In this document: positions 12,061-24,587 of the stretch, piece by piece | Layout of the letters: every line of letters begins with the position of its first letter | Position numbering within the stretch: the stretch's first letter is position 1 | Assembly: GCA_907165065.1 (NCBI GenBank) | Contig: OU015528.1 | Location: 25,688,015-25,752,014 of the forward strand | Direction of reading: 5' to 3' | Length of the DNA stretch: 64,000 nt | From: Caprimulgus europaeus | Taxonomy: Eukaryota; Chordata; Aves; Caprimulgiformes; Caprimulgidae | Program-made: the position numbers and the translations under genes | Notes under the pieces: model-generated | Database searches by the model: none | What the model saw: the letters and a program-made list of their open reading frames with translations, nothing else | What the model was told of the DNA's origin: nothing

Positions 12061-13229
12061 ATTTTCCTACTTTGATTCTGTGTATACAAGCTCATGAAGG
12101 AGGCTGTGAGCAATGCATTGATATTCTCCTTACACTTTGGTTCTATTCTTTTTTGACCATAACTTGGATCAATAATTCACTGTATATTTTACAAATAGGG
12201 GAAAAAATATGGAAGTTGGCTGAGGCACTTAATTTTTGCAAACAGAGAATAATTTTCATAGGTCAGTGCTTCCTTTTCGAAATCATCAGGCTACCTATAA
12301 TACTGATGTGGTTTAGCCACTTATGTGCTTGTTAGTCAGTTTTTTTCACCTTAACAAGAAATTTTTGAGGATCTGGTTAAGGAGATAGATGCCTGGAATG
12401 TATATGCTCTCATTGGGTAAGTATAATTCATAGACTTCTGCTACTGTTTGAGCTCCTTTAATCAGTAATTTCAAAAGGTATTCCATCAGTATTGTTTTCC
12501 AAGTTTAATTGAAGTATGCAGACCATTCCTTTGGAAATTTTGTCAGTATTTAAAGCTATCCTACAATTATTTGTTATGCAGTGGAGATGAAGTTTGTTCA
12601 ATGTTTGGAACAAAGAAGAGGGGGAAGACAGGTTAAGTGAAAACATTTAGACTGAAACTCGACATTTCTTGAATGACTCTTCTGTGCATATCCTGTCCCT
12701 TTGACAAGAATCTCATAGCTCAACTTAATGCAGATGGCCAGATTTCCCCGTCGTTCTTTAATGAGCTGATAGCAGACTGTTACTAACATGAGATTTGCAG
12801 GTCACTAGAAGCAATGAGACATTCTGGATGTCTAGTTTTGCTATATAGGAATTAGCCCCTAAAACAAATGTGCTAGTCTTGATATTGATACCACCCAGAT
12901 GGGTGAAGAAAAAAACCTCATGCTGTACATATGAGTAATTTTTTTGTGTTACTGAGATTGAATCCTGCTGCTAGTAACTGAATAATCCTGTCTCATTTAC
13001 GCAAATCTGTATCTTAGCAGTTTCATTTTTTCTCAGGTTGAAGAGTTGTTTGGGTTCGTGCTAGCAACAGTAATGGAAAAAATTACCACGAAGCAGAACA
13101 TGAAGAGTGTTGGTGTTTGTTTCTATGTAGTGTTTCATTTTAGGATATGATAGAAAAAATTGCCAATGGAAGTAATAGCCATAATTGCTGCTAAGGTCCT
13201 GCAACCCTCAAGAACCCTATTTTAATAAA

Positions 13230-13272
13230 TTTTTTTTTTTTTTTTTTTTGGGGGGGGGGGTAAAAAAAAAAA
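13230..13272. repeat. Compound homopolymer tract T20-G11-T-A11
   Basis: Twenty T, then eleven G, one T and eleven A follow one another without interruption. The T and A runs could pair around a G-run loop. The tract is simple sequence with no gene, and its exact lengths should be treated as uncertain because such runs are error-prone in assemblies. Confidence 0.9.
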
Positions 13273-14989
13273 GGCGAAGAGAACTTTTGCCTAATGTATT
13301 TTGTTTTTTCTTTTTTCATTTTTTTAAAAATTTATTTTAAAATTATCTCCCTGTATATTCTGAGTGAATATTTACTAAGATGAAAGTCTTAAATCTCCTT
13401 GCATATAAATGTCCTTTGATCAGCTGGCACATGTCTCTTATTTTGCCTGATTATTTTGCCTCTAATTCATTTTTCACATAGGTACTTGTTCAAGTTACAG
13501 CTTGTCTAAATATTTACTGATTGTGAGTTAGTTAATTCTTTCCTTTCTAAATTATGAGTATTAAACTTGTAAGGTAGTCTCTTGATTTTTGCTTTAAAAC
13601 ATAATGAGGAATTTTGAAATACTACTGTATCTGATTAATTTCAGAAATTAAACATAAAGAATTATGTATTTCATTTAGAAATGAAAGAATATAACAACTA
13701 CTGGAAGGAGACAGATGTAATTGCAGTGTGGTTTTCCAAGCCTTTAAATAAGCATGAGAGTTGGGAAATTTGGTTTTGAGTATCTTGTAGGCAGGAGCAC
13801 TTTCTGTAGCTGTGAATGATAGATTTTTCTGTGATAACACCGATGGTATGTATTGACTGATGTGCTGCTTCTGTAACATATACCCATAGGAGAAGTCTCT
13901 GAATTAATTTATCTATTATATGAAATAATAAATGTTAATTTTATTATGAAATTATATGAGTATTTTGTTTTAGTTCTTTCACAGATATTCAAAGGCAAAA
14001 TGGAGTTTGGAAAGACTTACAGTTTGCTGTTTCTTCCCTTTTTCCACAACTGAGAAAGAACTGAAGGCACAGAGCTCATTGCAAGAGTACTTCATGGTCT
14101 AGCAAATATGCCTTGCAGTGATAAATTTACAGAGATCATTTTACTTCATTTATAAAGGGGAGTTCAGAGGTGACTTGACTGAATATTGCAAGTGCCTGCG
14201 CTGGAAGGAGATAACTACTGATAGAGAGACCTTTGACTTAACAGACAAGGATACAGAAGGAGCATAAAGCTGGAATTTGCAAATGCAAAAATTGCAGTAA
14301 AAATATAGTAAAAAATATTTTTTGAAGATGAGGATTATTTACTTTTACATTAAACAAGGTGGACTGTTTCGTAAAAGTTGTGTTTTAGTGTTATCACGAG
14401 TTATTAGACCTGATGCAAGGATTACTGATGATAGTTTGCGACATGTATTATACAGCAGATCAGACCGAACTATTAGTATCGCCTTTTTGGTCACAGAATC
14501 CTTTCCAAGTGCATGTCCTAGTGGTCATTGCAAAACAGCAATTTTGCTGTTGCAGGAAGCTAAAAATACTATTTGTGGTTTAGTGTATTTAAGACTTAAA
14601 TACATTCTCTATCACCAAAAATCTCTTTCTGGCTCTCGCATATGTGGCTTCCTGTAAGAGATTATAGGAGTATATTGGCAGAGAAAATAAGAAAATTAAA
14701 ATATTAGCATGTTGCCTAATAGCTGAGACAGATACAGACAAAAGAACTAAACTTAGAATAGTGGTAGCATTAATCCAAATACAGAACCAATTTTGGAAAA
14801 CTTTTAATTTCTCAGAAGCATAAAACTATATATAAAAGAATTAATATAATCTCCAGTATATTAAAAAACTCCAAACTACTAACACCAAACAACCTGGATT
14901 TTTTTTTTCACTAGAGTATTTTTAATGCATTACAATGTTGTCTTACTTTACACCATTTACATTGTTTGTTTATCATAGAGTGATTTAGG

Positions 14990-15004
14990 TTTTTTTTTTT
15001 TTTT
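14990..15004. repeat. Poly(T) tract
   Basis: Fifteen uninterrupted T. No A-tailed retrotransposon body is recognised next to it. Confidence 0.9.
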
Positions 15005-17610
15005 CCTTACAAGATTGCCATGAAGTGTAATAAATATTGGCAAAAAGCTCTGAGATCCTTAGATGTAAGAGTCCACAGAAGTATACAGATGAAGTGTTAG
15101 ATAGAGGTGCTGTTCAGGAGTCATGTGGAAAGAGAATTTTCCTCCAAGATTTTTCAGAAAGCCACTTCATTAAAACAATTTCCCATTTTTCTTTCTCTTG
15201 GCAATTTTCCAGTAGTTAAACAAACAGTGACAGTATGCAACATCCTCAGCATAGTACAATTAGTATGACACAGCAAACACCAGAGTGAAAGCAGATCATT
15301 TCACAGCAGCTAGACAAAACCTCTAACCCCTGTTCTTTAAAGTGTTCTTGCTGTGATGTTACAGTTAACTATTAGTTGTAGAAGCTCTGGAGAAGTTTTC
15401 AAAATAAAATCAGGTGAATTTGTACATTTCACTTCAGTTTCTGGGAGAACATTAGACTACTTTAGAGTTGAAGTACCTCATTCAGTAATCTAATAAGCAA
15501 GGAAAGGCATCTGTGCTGTAAAAATTACTAAATAAGCTACATTAATCCCAATCAAGTTACTTTTATGTTGCACTCTTATGATTTCACTTGACTGAATAAA
15601 AATGCCTTCTCCAGTGTTCATTGACCTCCAGCTTTCCATGCTTATTAAATCTTTTCATCTGCTTGATTGCTAGAGAGCTGCACTGTCAAGTACCTTCAGA
15701 ACATACAGATGAGCTTGCTTGCTTTCTTTTTATCTCTATTCCCTTTCCTTTTAGACATAGCCTTCCTCATTAAATGTAATCTCTTGAGAGTAATATTATG
15801 TAAACAGTTTGGAAACAAATTGTGTTAATTCCTTGGAAATGTTGTGTAGTATTTTTACTGTGTCTGACTGGGAAAGTGAGAAAAGGTTACTTCAATAATT
15901 ACACAGCAATTCCTTTCCATAATTAGTTCACTTAGCTGATTTCATCTTCCTCTTAAGAGGGACGTGTTGCATTGTCTGAATCTCAAATGTGAAGGATTTT
16001 CTTTTTTGGTAGGAGCTGAGAAACTTTGGACTGCGCCCACAGTACAGAGCCATTGCTGCTAGCTTTCCTTTGCTCGTGCAGCCCCGTCCCTCTGCACCTC
16101 CATGTTTAGGCCTTGGGAAGTGTGGAGAAGTCTAGGATGTTTTCATAATCCTTCATAATGTTTTCTTAAATACTTTGGTGACAGTCATGCAACTCACTTT
16201 AGGCATCTACAAGGTAGATATTTGTGTTTGAGTTAATCACTCAGGAGGAGAAGTAGACATATTTACATAATGATTCATTTAATTTAGTTCTCTCTGAACA
16301 TGAAGTGAGTGTAAGTGCCTGAATCATATCCAGGTATTTAAAAAAAATAAACATCAAAGACTAGGTCAGAGGAATTCAAACCCTTTTTTTCCCCTTATAT
16401 TTTGATGTCATCTCTTTCAAACCACAGAGTGGAAATGTGTGATAACAATATTCACATCACCCCAGTTTAGCTCAGGTTTGCCACAAAAGTTATCTGGGTG
16501 ATGCTCTTCACTCCCCACTGCTCTCAAAGAGAGAGAGGGACTGTGCCAGAGCGTCATTTAGAATGAGAAACTGAAGTGGAAACAGCCTTTTCTCAAAAGA
16601 GGGACGCTTAAGGAAATAAGTTTGTGATAGTAGGCGATAAATGTGCTTGAATATTCCAATGTATTACTTCATCTGTTCATCTTACTCAGAATTTCTGTTA
16701 GGCTAAAAGTATGCAGAAAGGCCTTTGAACTAACTGTTGTGCAATGCTGAGTGTGGCACACGCAGCAGGGAAGGTACGCTTGGGAAGCTGAAAAGACGCT
16801 TTTGTTGATGTGTGGGTGCATCTGTACATATTTGCAAGATCATTCCAAAACTGTGCCTGTCTGGAAGAAACTTTTAGGCAGATTTGGTTGTGCTCTTAAC
16901 TCTGTAGTGGAATGTGGTAGATTTTCACTTGGAAAAGTATTGCTGTATTTGTTCATAATTCCCACCTGGCCCATTAAAAAAAAAAGTAATAAAAAAATAA
17001 AGAAATTAATGCCTGCTGCAACACAATTAAATTCACAATTTTAAGTACCAAAAAAAAAACGTGTTTCATTTACTCTGAGCATTCAGGATCCATTCAATAT
17101 GGATGTATTAAATGAAAAACAAACATTAATAATGTGGCCATTTGAAAAAGTGTTTCTGGAATGGTATGCTGAAAATAAGAGGAAATAGAGTATTAGGTTT
17201 TGCAAATTGATACTACATCCAGATCTATTTCAGCATTAAAAACTTAATATAGTCTATCTTCTTTTTTTTTCCATCAAAGCTATGTTAATTCTGTTGAAAA
17301 TAATAAAATTCACTTCCTAGGGCACAAACGGGATGCAAAATATTCTGGAGGTAAAACACAGCTCCAAGCATTAGATGCACACTTTTCACTTTAGGTTTAA
17401 AAATGTAAATCTTTTTATATTCAGAATAGTGAATCTGAGGCTGATTTTTGTAACCATGAGCCATAAACACCAAAGACCATATCCTCAAATGTCTTCGGTT
17501 TATATTTGACACAAAACAATATGTTGGCCAAAATACTTTTTAAAAATTGCTGAGATCATAAGGGAAGGAAAAAGATCTGTGCATAGATTACACTTCCCAC
17601 TCCATTTTGT

Positions 17611-17629
17611 ATTATTATTATTATTATTA
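17611..17629. repeat. (ATT)n microsatellite
   Basis: About six ATT units. It lies just outside the candidate minus-strand exon at 17656-17803. Confidence 0.85.
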
Positions 17630-17655
17630 GTCCTCTTTTAAGGCAGTGTACTTAC

Positions 17656-17803
17656 TTGGTAAGCATCCCAGAATATATTCCAGTTTGTATAGCCTGACAA
17701 TACCTCGAACACTTTTAATCAAGTTCAACAGGTAGGCAGCAAACCCACTTCCCTTTTCATCATGCACAGGAACAACTGTAGCATGGCAACTGTAGAGCTG
17801 TTT
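17656..17803 (-). other. Candidate unannotated exon (minus strand)
   Basis: On the minus strand a pyrimidine-rich acceptor ending CTCACCTACAG is followed by 148 nt with one frame open throughout and then a CCAA|GTAAGT donor. The exon would start in phase 0 and end in phase 1. The encoded piece starts KQLYSCHATVVPV and ends RLYKLEYILGCLP. The surrounding frame stays open for about 81 codons. The codon choice looks ordinary for a vertebrate gene, but I do not recognise the protein. It may be a real exon, a decayed pseudogene fragment or chance. No neighbouring exon in a compatible phase was found on this strand. Confidence 0.25.
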
Positions 17804-20108
17804 CTGTAGGTGAGGAGTGTGACTATCTGGAGCCCCATGTTCCCAGTTCAATGGGCTGCTCTCTTCTGCTTATAGGTGTGTGAAGAAAACTTTCACCAGC
17901 GCACTGAGGTATTTTTCCTTCTGAAATAAAGCGCTGAGCTGCAAATGGGTTGCACTGTCCCTCTAAGTAAGCCTTAGAGATTAGTGAAGCAGGGGAGTGA
18001 TGTAGTATTTTGATACTGTGATGTCAGAAATCGGCTTCTGCTGATTTTTTAATTTCAAATTTTAAACTTATTTCCGAAATAAAAGCCAGTGTTTCAATTC
18101 TCTTCCTGAATTGGTTAACATTGTAACAGTGTAAGTGTGCAGTTACACTTTTCCTTTCTCCTAAACTGATATTATTATAAAAGTCAAGTGTATTTCCATT
18201 TTATGCCTTTCAAAGCAAGTTCAGTACCATTCCAGGGATTCAGAGCAGTGAAGCAGTTGCAACTTTAGTCTTTTTGATACTGATACAAAGTCTCTCAATG
18301 AGAAACTCTAGTCTTTGAAGTCTCTGTTCCGCTAAACCCCATGAAGTTTTCTACTTGCACTTGCCTTTATGTCAGTTTTCTGTGTTGAATCTTCTTTGAT
18401 AAGTGCTTCAGAATGAGAACAAAGATATTGCTATGTTAATGTTAGTCACATGTTTGTACATGATGAGCTACTGGTGCCAGTGATGGCTTTGTTTTATGTT
18501 GATTAGTCCATGCTGTCGTGTTGTGTAGCTTGTCCTGAATTTTCTCCACTGGTTCAGAGCAACACAGTGTAAAGGAGAGACTTCTGCTCGCACAGTGTAC
18601 CTCATGGATGGGAGCTGCCTTGGGCTCGTCTTTTTAGAGAGCTCATCAGGAAAATGCAGATTTTGATCTTTAAGCTTGAGCATGCTAAGTGTTTGATTTT
18701 TGTCCTGCTTTGCATAGTGTTTCCAATTGCCTTGCCTGGCTATCTCAGGAATATTCCCTGGCTCAGCTTGGGAGGTCTGGGTGTTGTGACACTGCCACAT
18801 TCTTTCACTGCAATCTGCAGCTTCGTTGCTGCACTTCTCACTGGCTTTCCTCCTCTGGGTTTTGTTTTTTGATTTGGTTTTTTTTTTTTTTGAATGAAGG
18901 TTTCAGTAAATGCAAAATGACATATGACTAGTGGTGTTAGCAGTAAGAAATAAGTCTGCTTTACCAATGATCTTTGCTCGCTGGATTTTTTTATGTTCTC
19001 TGCTATCTGTTAAAACACCCCCTCAGCACTTTTCTGTGTGTCTGTGAGGCTACCTGTACTTCTGCTTAAGGTACCATTTTGGATGTGCTTCATACTTTTT
19101 TAATATTAGGTATAAGTTGAACAGCAATCTACAAGGTAAAATTCTTCTAGTCATTTCTTCAGATGGCAACACTTTGCTAGTTTTTGTGCAAGAGTTTTTA
19201 ACTATTTATTTCAGGAGTGCTTTGAAATAAATACATATTGAAAATGCAGTAATGTGGTGCTACAGTTTGTAAGGAGATAAACATATTTATGTATTTGAAG
19301 AAATTCAGTATGCCTAAAAGTAATGTTTTATTAGAAATATTTTGTCAGTAAATTAATTGGCATTTTAAAATTAAGAAGAATTAGGTATTAAACACCAAGT
19401 CTTTTCGGAGCCCTTAACCTCTGTTTGCTTTATAGCTTTGTTTTTCTTTTATGTGATTTTATTAGCATGTAAATTCTAGTTGGTAGTCTTAGCATATTGA
19501 TGATCCAGTGTTTCAGGGAATAGAAGAACCAATTTTAAAATAAATTCAGATAATTCAGATAATTTAATTAAAGTTCTTAGAAATTTTATTTGAATTTTTA
19601 ATTATATAGAGTAATGTTTTGCTGTGAAAAGAGTAACATTAAAATGTTATTTTTGCAATAGTCTTATCTCTTAAAATATTTTTTCTTTTTTTTAATTTCC
19701 ATTTGAAATCTGAAATAAATTAGGTCAAATAGCAGTGATTGGAGGGTTTGTTTGTTTAAGAATGTGAGTATTAGACTGTGCTGTCTGGTAAAGCTGTTCA
19801 AGAGTATGAATTTAAAAAATAATAATAAATAGGCAATGCTGTAAGAAATTGTTTATAACAGAATAATACATTTGTCCTCATCATCAGTTTCTTGTGTCAA
19901 ATGAACAAAGGGCACCCACCTAACTGGGGAATCAGGTGCCTCATATAATATATTATGTACAAATGTGAATAATAAACACATAAAAAGACTGTACAAGTGT
20001 GTTTACATTTCTGTTTACTAACAGAAGCTAAATCACAGTACTGGTGCCATTCCAAGAGAACTTCCCCTTCTGCTTAAACAATGTGGCATTGAAAGATAGT
20101 TACCTATT

Positions 20109-20572
20109 TGTTAGGCCTCATCAAGTTTGTAGTGGATTTGAGGTGCAGAGTCCTAGCAAAAGGGTAGATAAGGTAGTGATGCTGGAATAAACTAGTTTTA
20201 TGGAGACAGAAGTGTGTAAACAGGGCAAAAGATGAACTAAGCATGCGCAAAAGAAAAGCTCAACTAACGGGCACAGTGACAAAAGTTTCAATGACCACCA
20301 GAGCACCCCAGAAGACCAACAAGAGACTCCAGTATGCATGTGAAAAGGACATTTACATGTATTAATGGGTTCTTGGAAATGTAATTAATAAGTTAATAAT
20401 TTATTGGAAAAGTAGTGAATACACATGTTATGATAGTATAAACTTTAGTAGAGAGATAGTGGGTATGCACATTAGGGGGAACGGTCCCCCATGCATCTGG
20501 CGCCACAATAAAGCATGCCTGCTTCTTAAGACTACATTGGTGTTAAGAAGTTCATTCCTGATTTCAATGACA
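20109..20572 (+). mobile_element. Solo LTR of a second endogenous retrovirus family (family B)
   Basis: About 460 bp with LTR organisation in plus orientation. A TATA-like AGTATAAACT lies at 20435-20444. The block ACGGTCCCCCATGCATCTGG precedes CGCCACAATAAAGC, with the AATAAA signal at 20507-20512, and a U5-like tail ends AATGACA. The GAACTAAGCATGCGCAA and CCAGTATGCATGTG blocks match a bird LTR type I remember. The left boundary (TGTTAGGCCTC) and right boundary are estimates, because no convincing target-site duplication was found with them. No viral coding sequence adjoins it. Confidence 0.72.
20507..20512 (+). promoter_or_regulatory. LTR polyadenylation signal AATAAA
   Basis: Canonical AATAAA, 71 bases downstream of the TATA-like box start at 20436, within the family B LTR. 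This spacing fits an LTR with a short R region and fixes its plus-strand sense. Confidence 0.7.
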
Positions 20573-23500
20573 GTACTAACATAAATACAGCATCTGTTTT
20601 TTGTTCTTTTCTTTAATATGAGCTGCTATAATCTATTTTGATTGCATTATTTAAAAGTTAATGATATAATTGTACCTGAGATGTGTTGTCTCTGTTCAAA
20701 AAAATTATTAGATAGCTGTGCTAATTGTCACAATTCACTTTGTGATCTGAAGAGATAATGTTATTACTTTATGTTCAATAAGGCTGTTGGTTTTTATTTA
20801 GATCTACCTACTGTCTAAAACCAGTATAATTTTAAATTATTACTTTACTAAATATTAAGTCATAATAAATTGAAAAATAAATATTTTTTAAAACTGGATA
20901 AATTTAACTATCTGGTTTTGGTGTATGCCTCAGGGCTTGGTAAGTGATATGAAAAGGATTCAGACTTTCCCAAACTGCGTTCACTTTTATTGTAGTAGCA
21001 TGCACAGGACTGGAAAAATCATTCATATATATCTTATCTCCTCTGTGAGTAAATGCTAAAATTAGGTAACTTACCATTTGACTAATTAAACTTCCAGCTC
21101 AGCACTGTTCAGCTAGCGGTGAGGGAAACATACTCCATTGCTATTTTTTAAGTACAGCAAATACTGCGGAGATTGTGTACTCAATCACTGTAGACATTTT
21201 TATAACTAATCAATTTTGAAAATTAGTCAGTGCTTTTTCATATATTATTAATTGAATGCATTTGCAGTATTACCAAATTAAACAAAAGGAGTATGCTTTT
21301 ATACTGGTATAAGGGCTTGCTGTAATGACCTCTCTCCCCAGCAAATAGATTATGTGGAACCAGATTCTTTGCTACCCTACATTTTCTTACTCACATGGTG
21401 GCGTAAAAAACAGCAGGATCTGTGAATTTAAGGAAACCATTAATTAAGGGGAGTCTCAAAATGGAATTGAGAAAGTTTAATTACCTGGTAGGGATAAGAA
21501 GTAACATCTCTGCAGCATGGTCATCCCTGATGTATGGTCGCTTCCTAAGACAAGAGATATGGATGTGATGTCTCTCTGCTCCCCGGGCACTCTTGATTGC
21601 TCCTTGGCACTTTGGGGTAGGGTGAATATACTCTTTAATTTATTGATGCAGCTCAGGCCCTAATGATGGAAGGTAGCATGGGGTTTATGGGGGTAGGGGT
21701 AACATTTGACCTTTTCAGTCACTCAGAATGAAGTTGGTAGTTGTGTTTCTGTGTGAAAGGAACCAAGGGTTATGGAGGGGAAGCTGCAGTCCTGGGAAGA
21801 GGGAGAGTTGCTTTCCTTGGCTTTTTTGCCTGGGAAGAAGCTTTTGAATCAAATGGAGATTAGAGCAGGTAGAAAATTAAGTACTGTAACTGTGAAACTG
21901 GAGGTTTATGCCAGTGGCAGCACCTATATGTGTTTTATTGAGCACTCTTATTAGGCTGAGGAAACTACCTTGTGTTTATTGCTTACTGTTCCTTGCTGAA
22001 GGGTCACTATACTGAGGCTAGTGTATCTTGTTTTGGATCTTTGGAGACAGAGAAATTCCTTGAAGAAATTGTGTTGCTCTGCCAGACATTACATAGCATA
22101 CCATTCCCAAGATGCTACTTGTTTGTAGGCTTTCAGTATTTTAAAATGTGAAGTAGGTGTAATGCCATCATGCTTGCTAAGCATCTGACTAGATCTGCAA
22201 AGCTGCCTCAGCAACCTTTCTGGGGATGTTGACTCCATTGCTGGTTTTGTCATCCCCTTTTCTGTGTTTTCTGCTTCTCAAAGTGTAAAGAAAGGGGAAT
22301 GTACACGGTACTGTGCAGATCCATCAGTCTCCATCATCTCTCCCCTTATTTTACTGCTTGGAGTATGTGGACTCTGGAGGGAGCTATGTTTCTCCATATT
22401 TTAAAGACTATCAATGGAATCTGCCTGAACCGAAGGGTTCAGAAAGAGTCGGATGTATCTACCATCTGCAGTTTGGCGTCTAAATTTGGCACAGGCTGTT
22501 GGTGGAGATGAGCTTGTTTGTAGAGTTCAGAGTACTGTTGTCCTGGCTGTGCCTCCCAAAGCCTCTCTTTCCAGCTGGCCCTCTGTCCTGCTGGCTGCTG
22601 TGGGCCATGCTGGAGCCACTCTCCATTGCTGGTGCTGTGGCGTGCTGCACCTTTACCAGCGGCAGTCAGCTGGTCCGTGCTCTGTTTGCAGTCCCCTGTC
22701 TTCCTGGGACTAAGCTTGTTCAACTTTGGCCTGAAATGTAACTGGGTTTGTTGCTGGAACTGTCACAAAAGCTTCTTTAACTAGGACAAGTTGGTAGCGT
22801 AACACCATGTTCCCACAGCTGAAGAGATACTCAGAGGAGCCTAGCTGTCTAGCAGCCTACATCTGAACTATATTTCTCCTTTATGCACGTTTGGATCAGT
22901 TCTTCATGTTGTGTGTCATGCACCACCTGCCAGTTGATGTCTTAGATACTGTGCTTTTTCAACTGGTTAATTGCTTTTCCCATAAAATAATTATATAGAT
23001 ATGGCAACAGTATTTTCAGTTGAGGATGTCTATCTTTAAGTGGTACATTTGGACAGTAACACCCATGCCTTTTGCAGAATTTTTAGTCTTTAACTGCCTT
23101 GAAGATGTTTACTAGTCAAGTACGTAATATTCATTGGTTAAGCTTGTCACAAAAGTTGTACAGCTCCCTTTTCAAGCCTTCCTTGCACTGCTTGACCTGT
23201 TGCTGGCTTCCCCTACCACCTCTCCATTCTCATCTGCCCATGAGGTGTCAACCTTTGGGATGCTGGTAGAAGCCCTGTCTCAGTGTAGGGACAGGGATTG
23301 CACTTCAAGCCATTTAATACACACATGCTTGTGAGGAATCTTACTGTTGCCACCTTGGTGTTACTGTTAGTCCTGTGCCAGTTGTTGTTCAGACCACTAG
23401 TTGTAGTGTTGCTACTCACAAGCATTTCAGGTTTCATACTTTCTTTAGCATATCATTAAATATTTAAAGTCATACATTGCATTTAATTTTTGAAATTACA

Positions 23501-24519
23501 AAGAAACAACTGCAACAGGGCTGTAACTAAGGCTGTGTATTCAGTGGGGTACTTCTTCAGTGTCCCAAACTCCCTTATGTTCTTCATTGTCATTTTAATA
23601 GATATGCCTGCTTAAAGCTCCAAGATCTATGTTCCAATGTCTGATATTGGTGATTCCTATGTCAAGTATTGGTGATTTCTAGAACTGTAAAGTTGGGATA
23701 ACTTATTTTTGCATGGAAAATAGTAATATCATAGAGTGGAAGTATTTCTAGATACCTGATCACAATCAAGTAAAATCATGGAGTTGGTTGAGTATAATTT
23801 TGTCATGAAATACAGTTTTGTAATGTTAGCTAATTAGCTAAAGTAAACATCAGAAAAATTAACTACTAGAAATCACTGTAAGAAGGAGAATTTTGTACTT
23901 CTAAGTGGAAACACTACTCGGTGAACTCTCTACTTGCACAAGTAAAAGGATTTATGCTCCAAAAACCCACTGAGAGAATAATGGCATCCTTTGTACTGTG
24001 AGAGACAATTTCCTTTATTCTGCTGTAAATCTGCCCTGCAGTCAAAAGTGAAGGTTTGGCATCCTCCTTGCTCTGAGCTGGGTCTTGTCCTCTGGCCCAT
24101 GTTGATTTTAGTGTTTGGAAGCCCTCACACTGATCTGTCTCATTGAATTGGTGCTGTTAAAAAGGAAAATGGATCAAAAAAAGCCTAGGAATGTTGGTGG
24201 CAACCAGTGACTCATTTAGACATTTAAGCTCGTGTTAGTTATCTAAAGGTGTGTGTCCAGGTGAACTACTGATCTGTGCTTTCTCTGTAGTCAGCAGTGA
24301 GAAGGTGGCTCACTCAAAGTAGAGCCATTCCTCCAAACGTTCAACAGTGCAGATGACTAACTTGGATGAGTAACCTAACATGTGGCTTTTTTAGGCAACA
24401 ACATTTAGAGGAGAGCCATGTTGTGTCTCACCTTTTCAATCCTGATCTTTGCATAGATTTAATACTTTACTTTCTTTAGGAATTATAATTTTGACTTTAT
24501 AAATCTATAACTCATTCAG

Positions 24520-24587
24520 CTGATCAGCAAGTGACAGAAAAAGGACATTTGTTAACACCCTCTCAGAGAAACAGTTTAGAGGAGAAG
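24520..24587 (+). other. Candidate exon (plus strand)
   Basis: A 68-nt stretch between a CATTCAG acceptor and a GAGAAG|GTGAGT donor. One frame is open across it (two bases, then 22 codons), encoding a hydrophilic peptide that starts DQQVTEKGHLL and ends PSQRNSLEEK, and leaving phase 0. The acceptor has a poor pyrimidine tract; a better one lies about 40 bases upstream (ending TTTCTTTAG) but would include a stop. I do not recognise the protein. The donor is strong, but the evidence overall is weak. Confidence 0.18.

Larger units (their letters stand above)
12061..20108. other. Unique AT-rich non-coding DNA
   Basis: Eight kilobases with no named repeat recognised. Contents include an unusual T20-G11-T-A11 tract at 13230-13272, a T15 tract at 14990-15004, an (ATT)n microsatellite at 17611-17629, and a T-rich tract near 18879. 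A candidate minus-strand exon lies at 17656-17803. The GC-richer stretch near 18540-18860 has overlapping open frames on both strands but no recognisable protein. Confidence 0.55.

Noticed and set aside
11688-12335. Open frames of 93 (minus) and 119 (plus) residues
   Set aside because: They overlap the CR1 3' end, which is untranslated in the element. They are shadows of the repeat.
22439-22741. Three overlapping open frames on both strands in a GC-richer stretch
   Set aside because: Simultaneous open frames on both strands are expected where stops are rare through GC content. None resembles a known protein.
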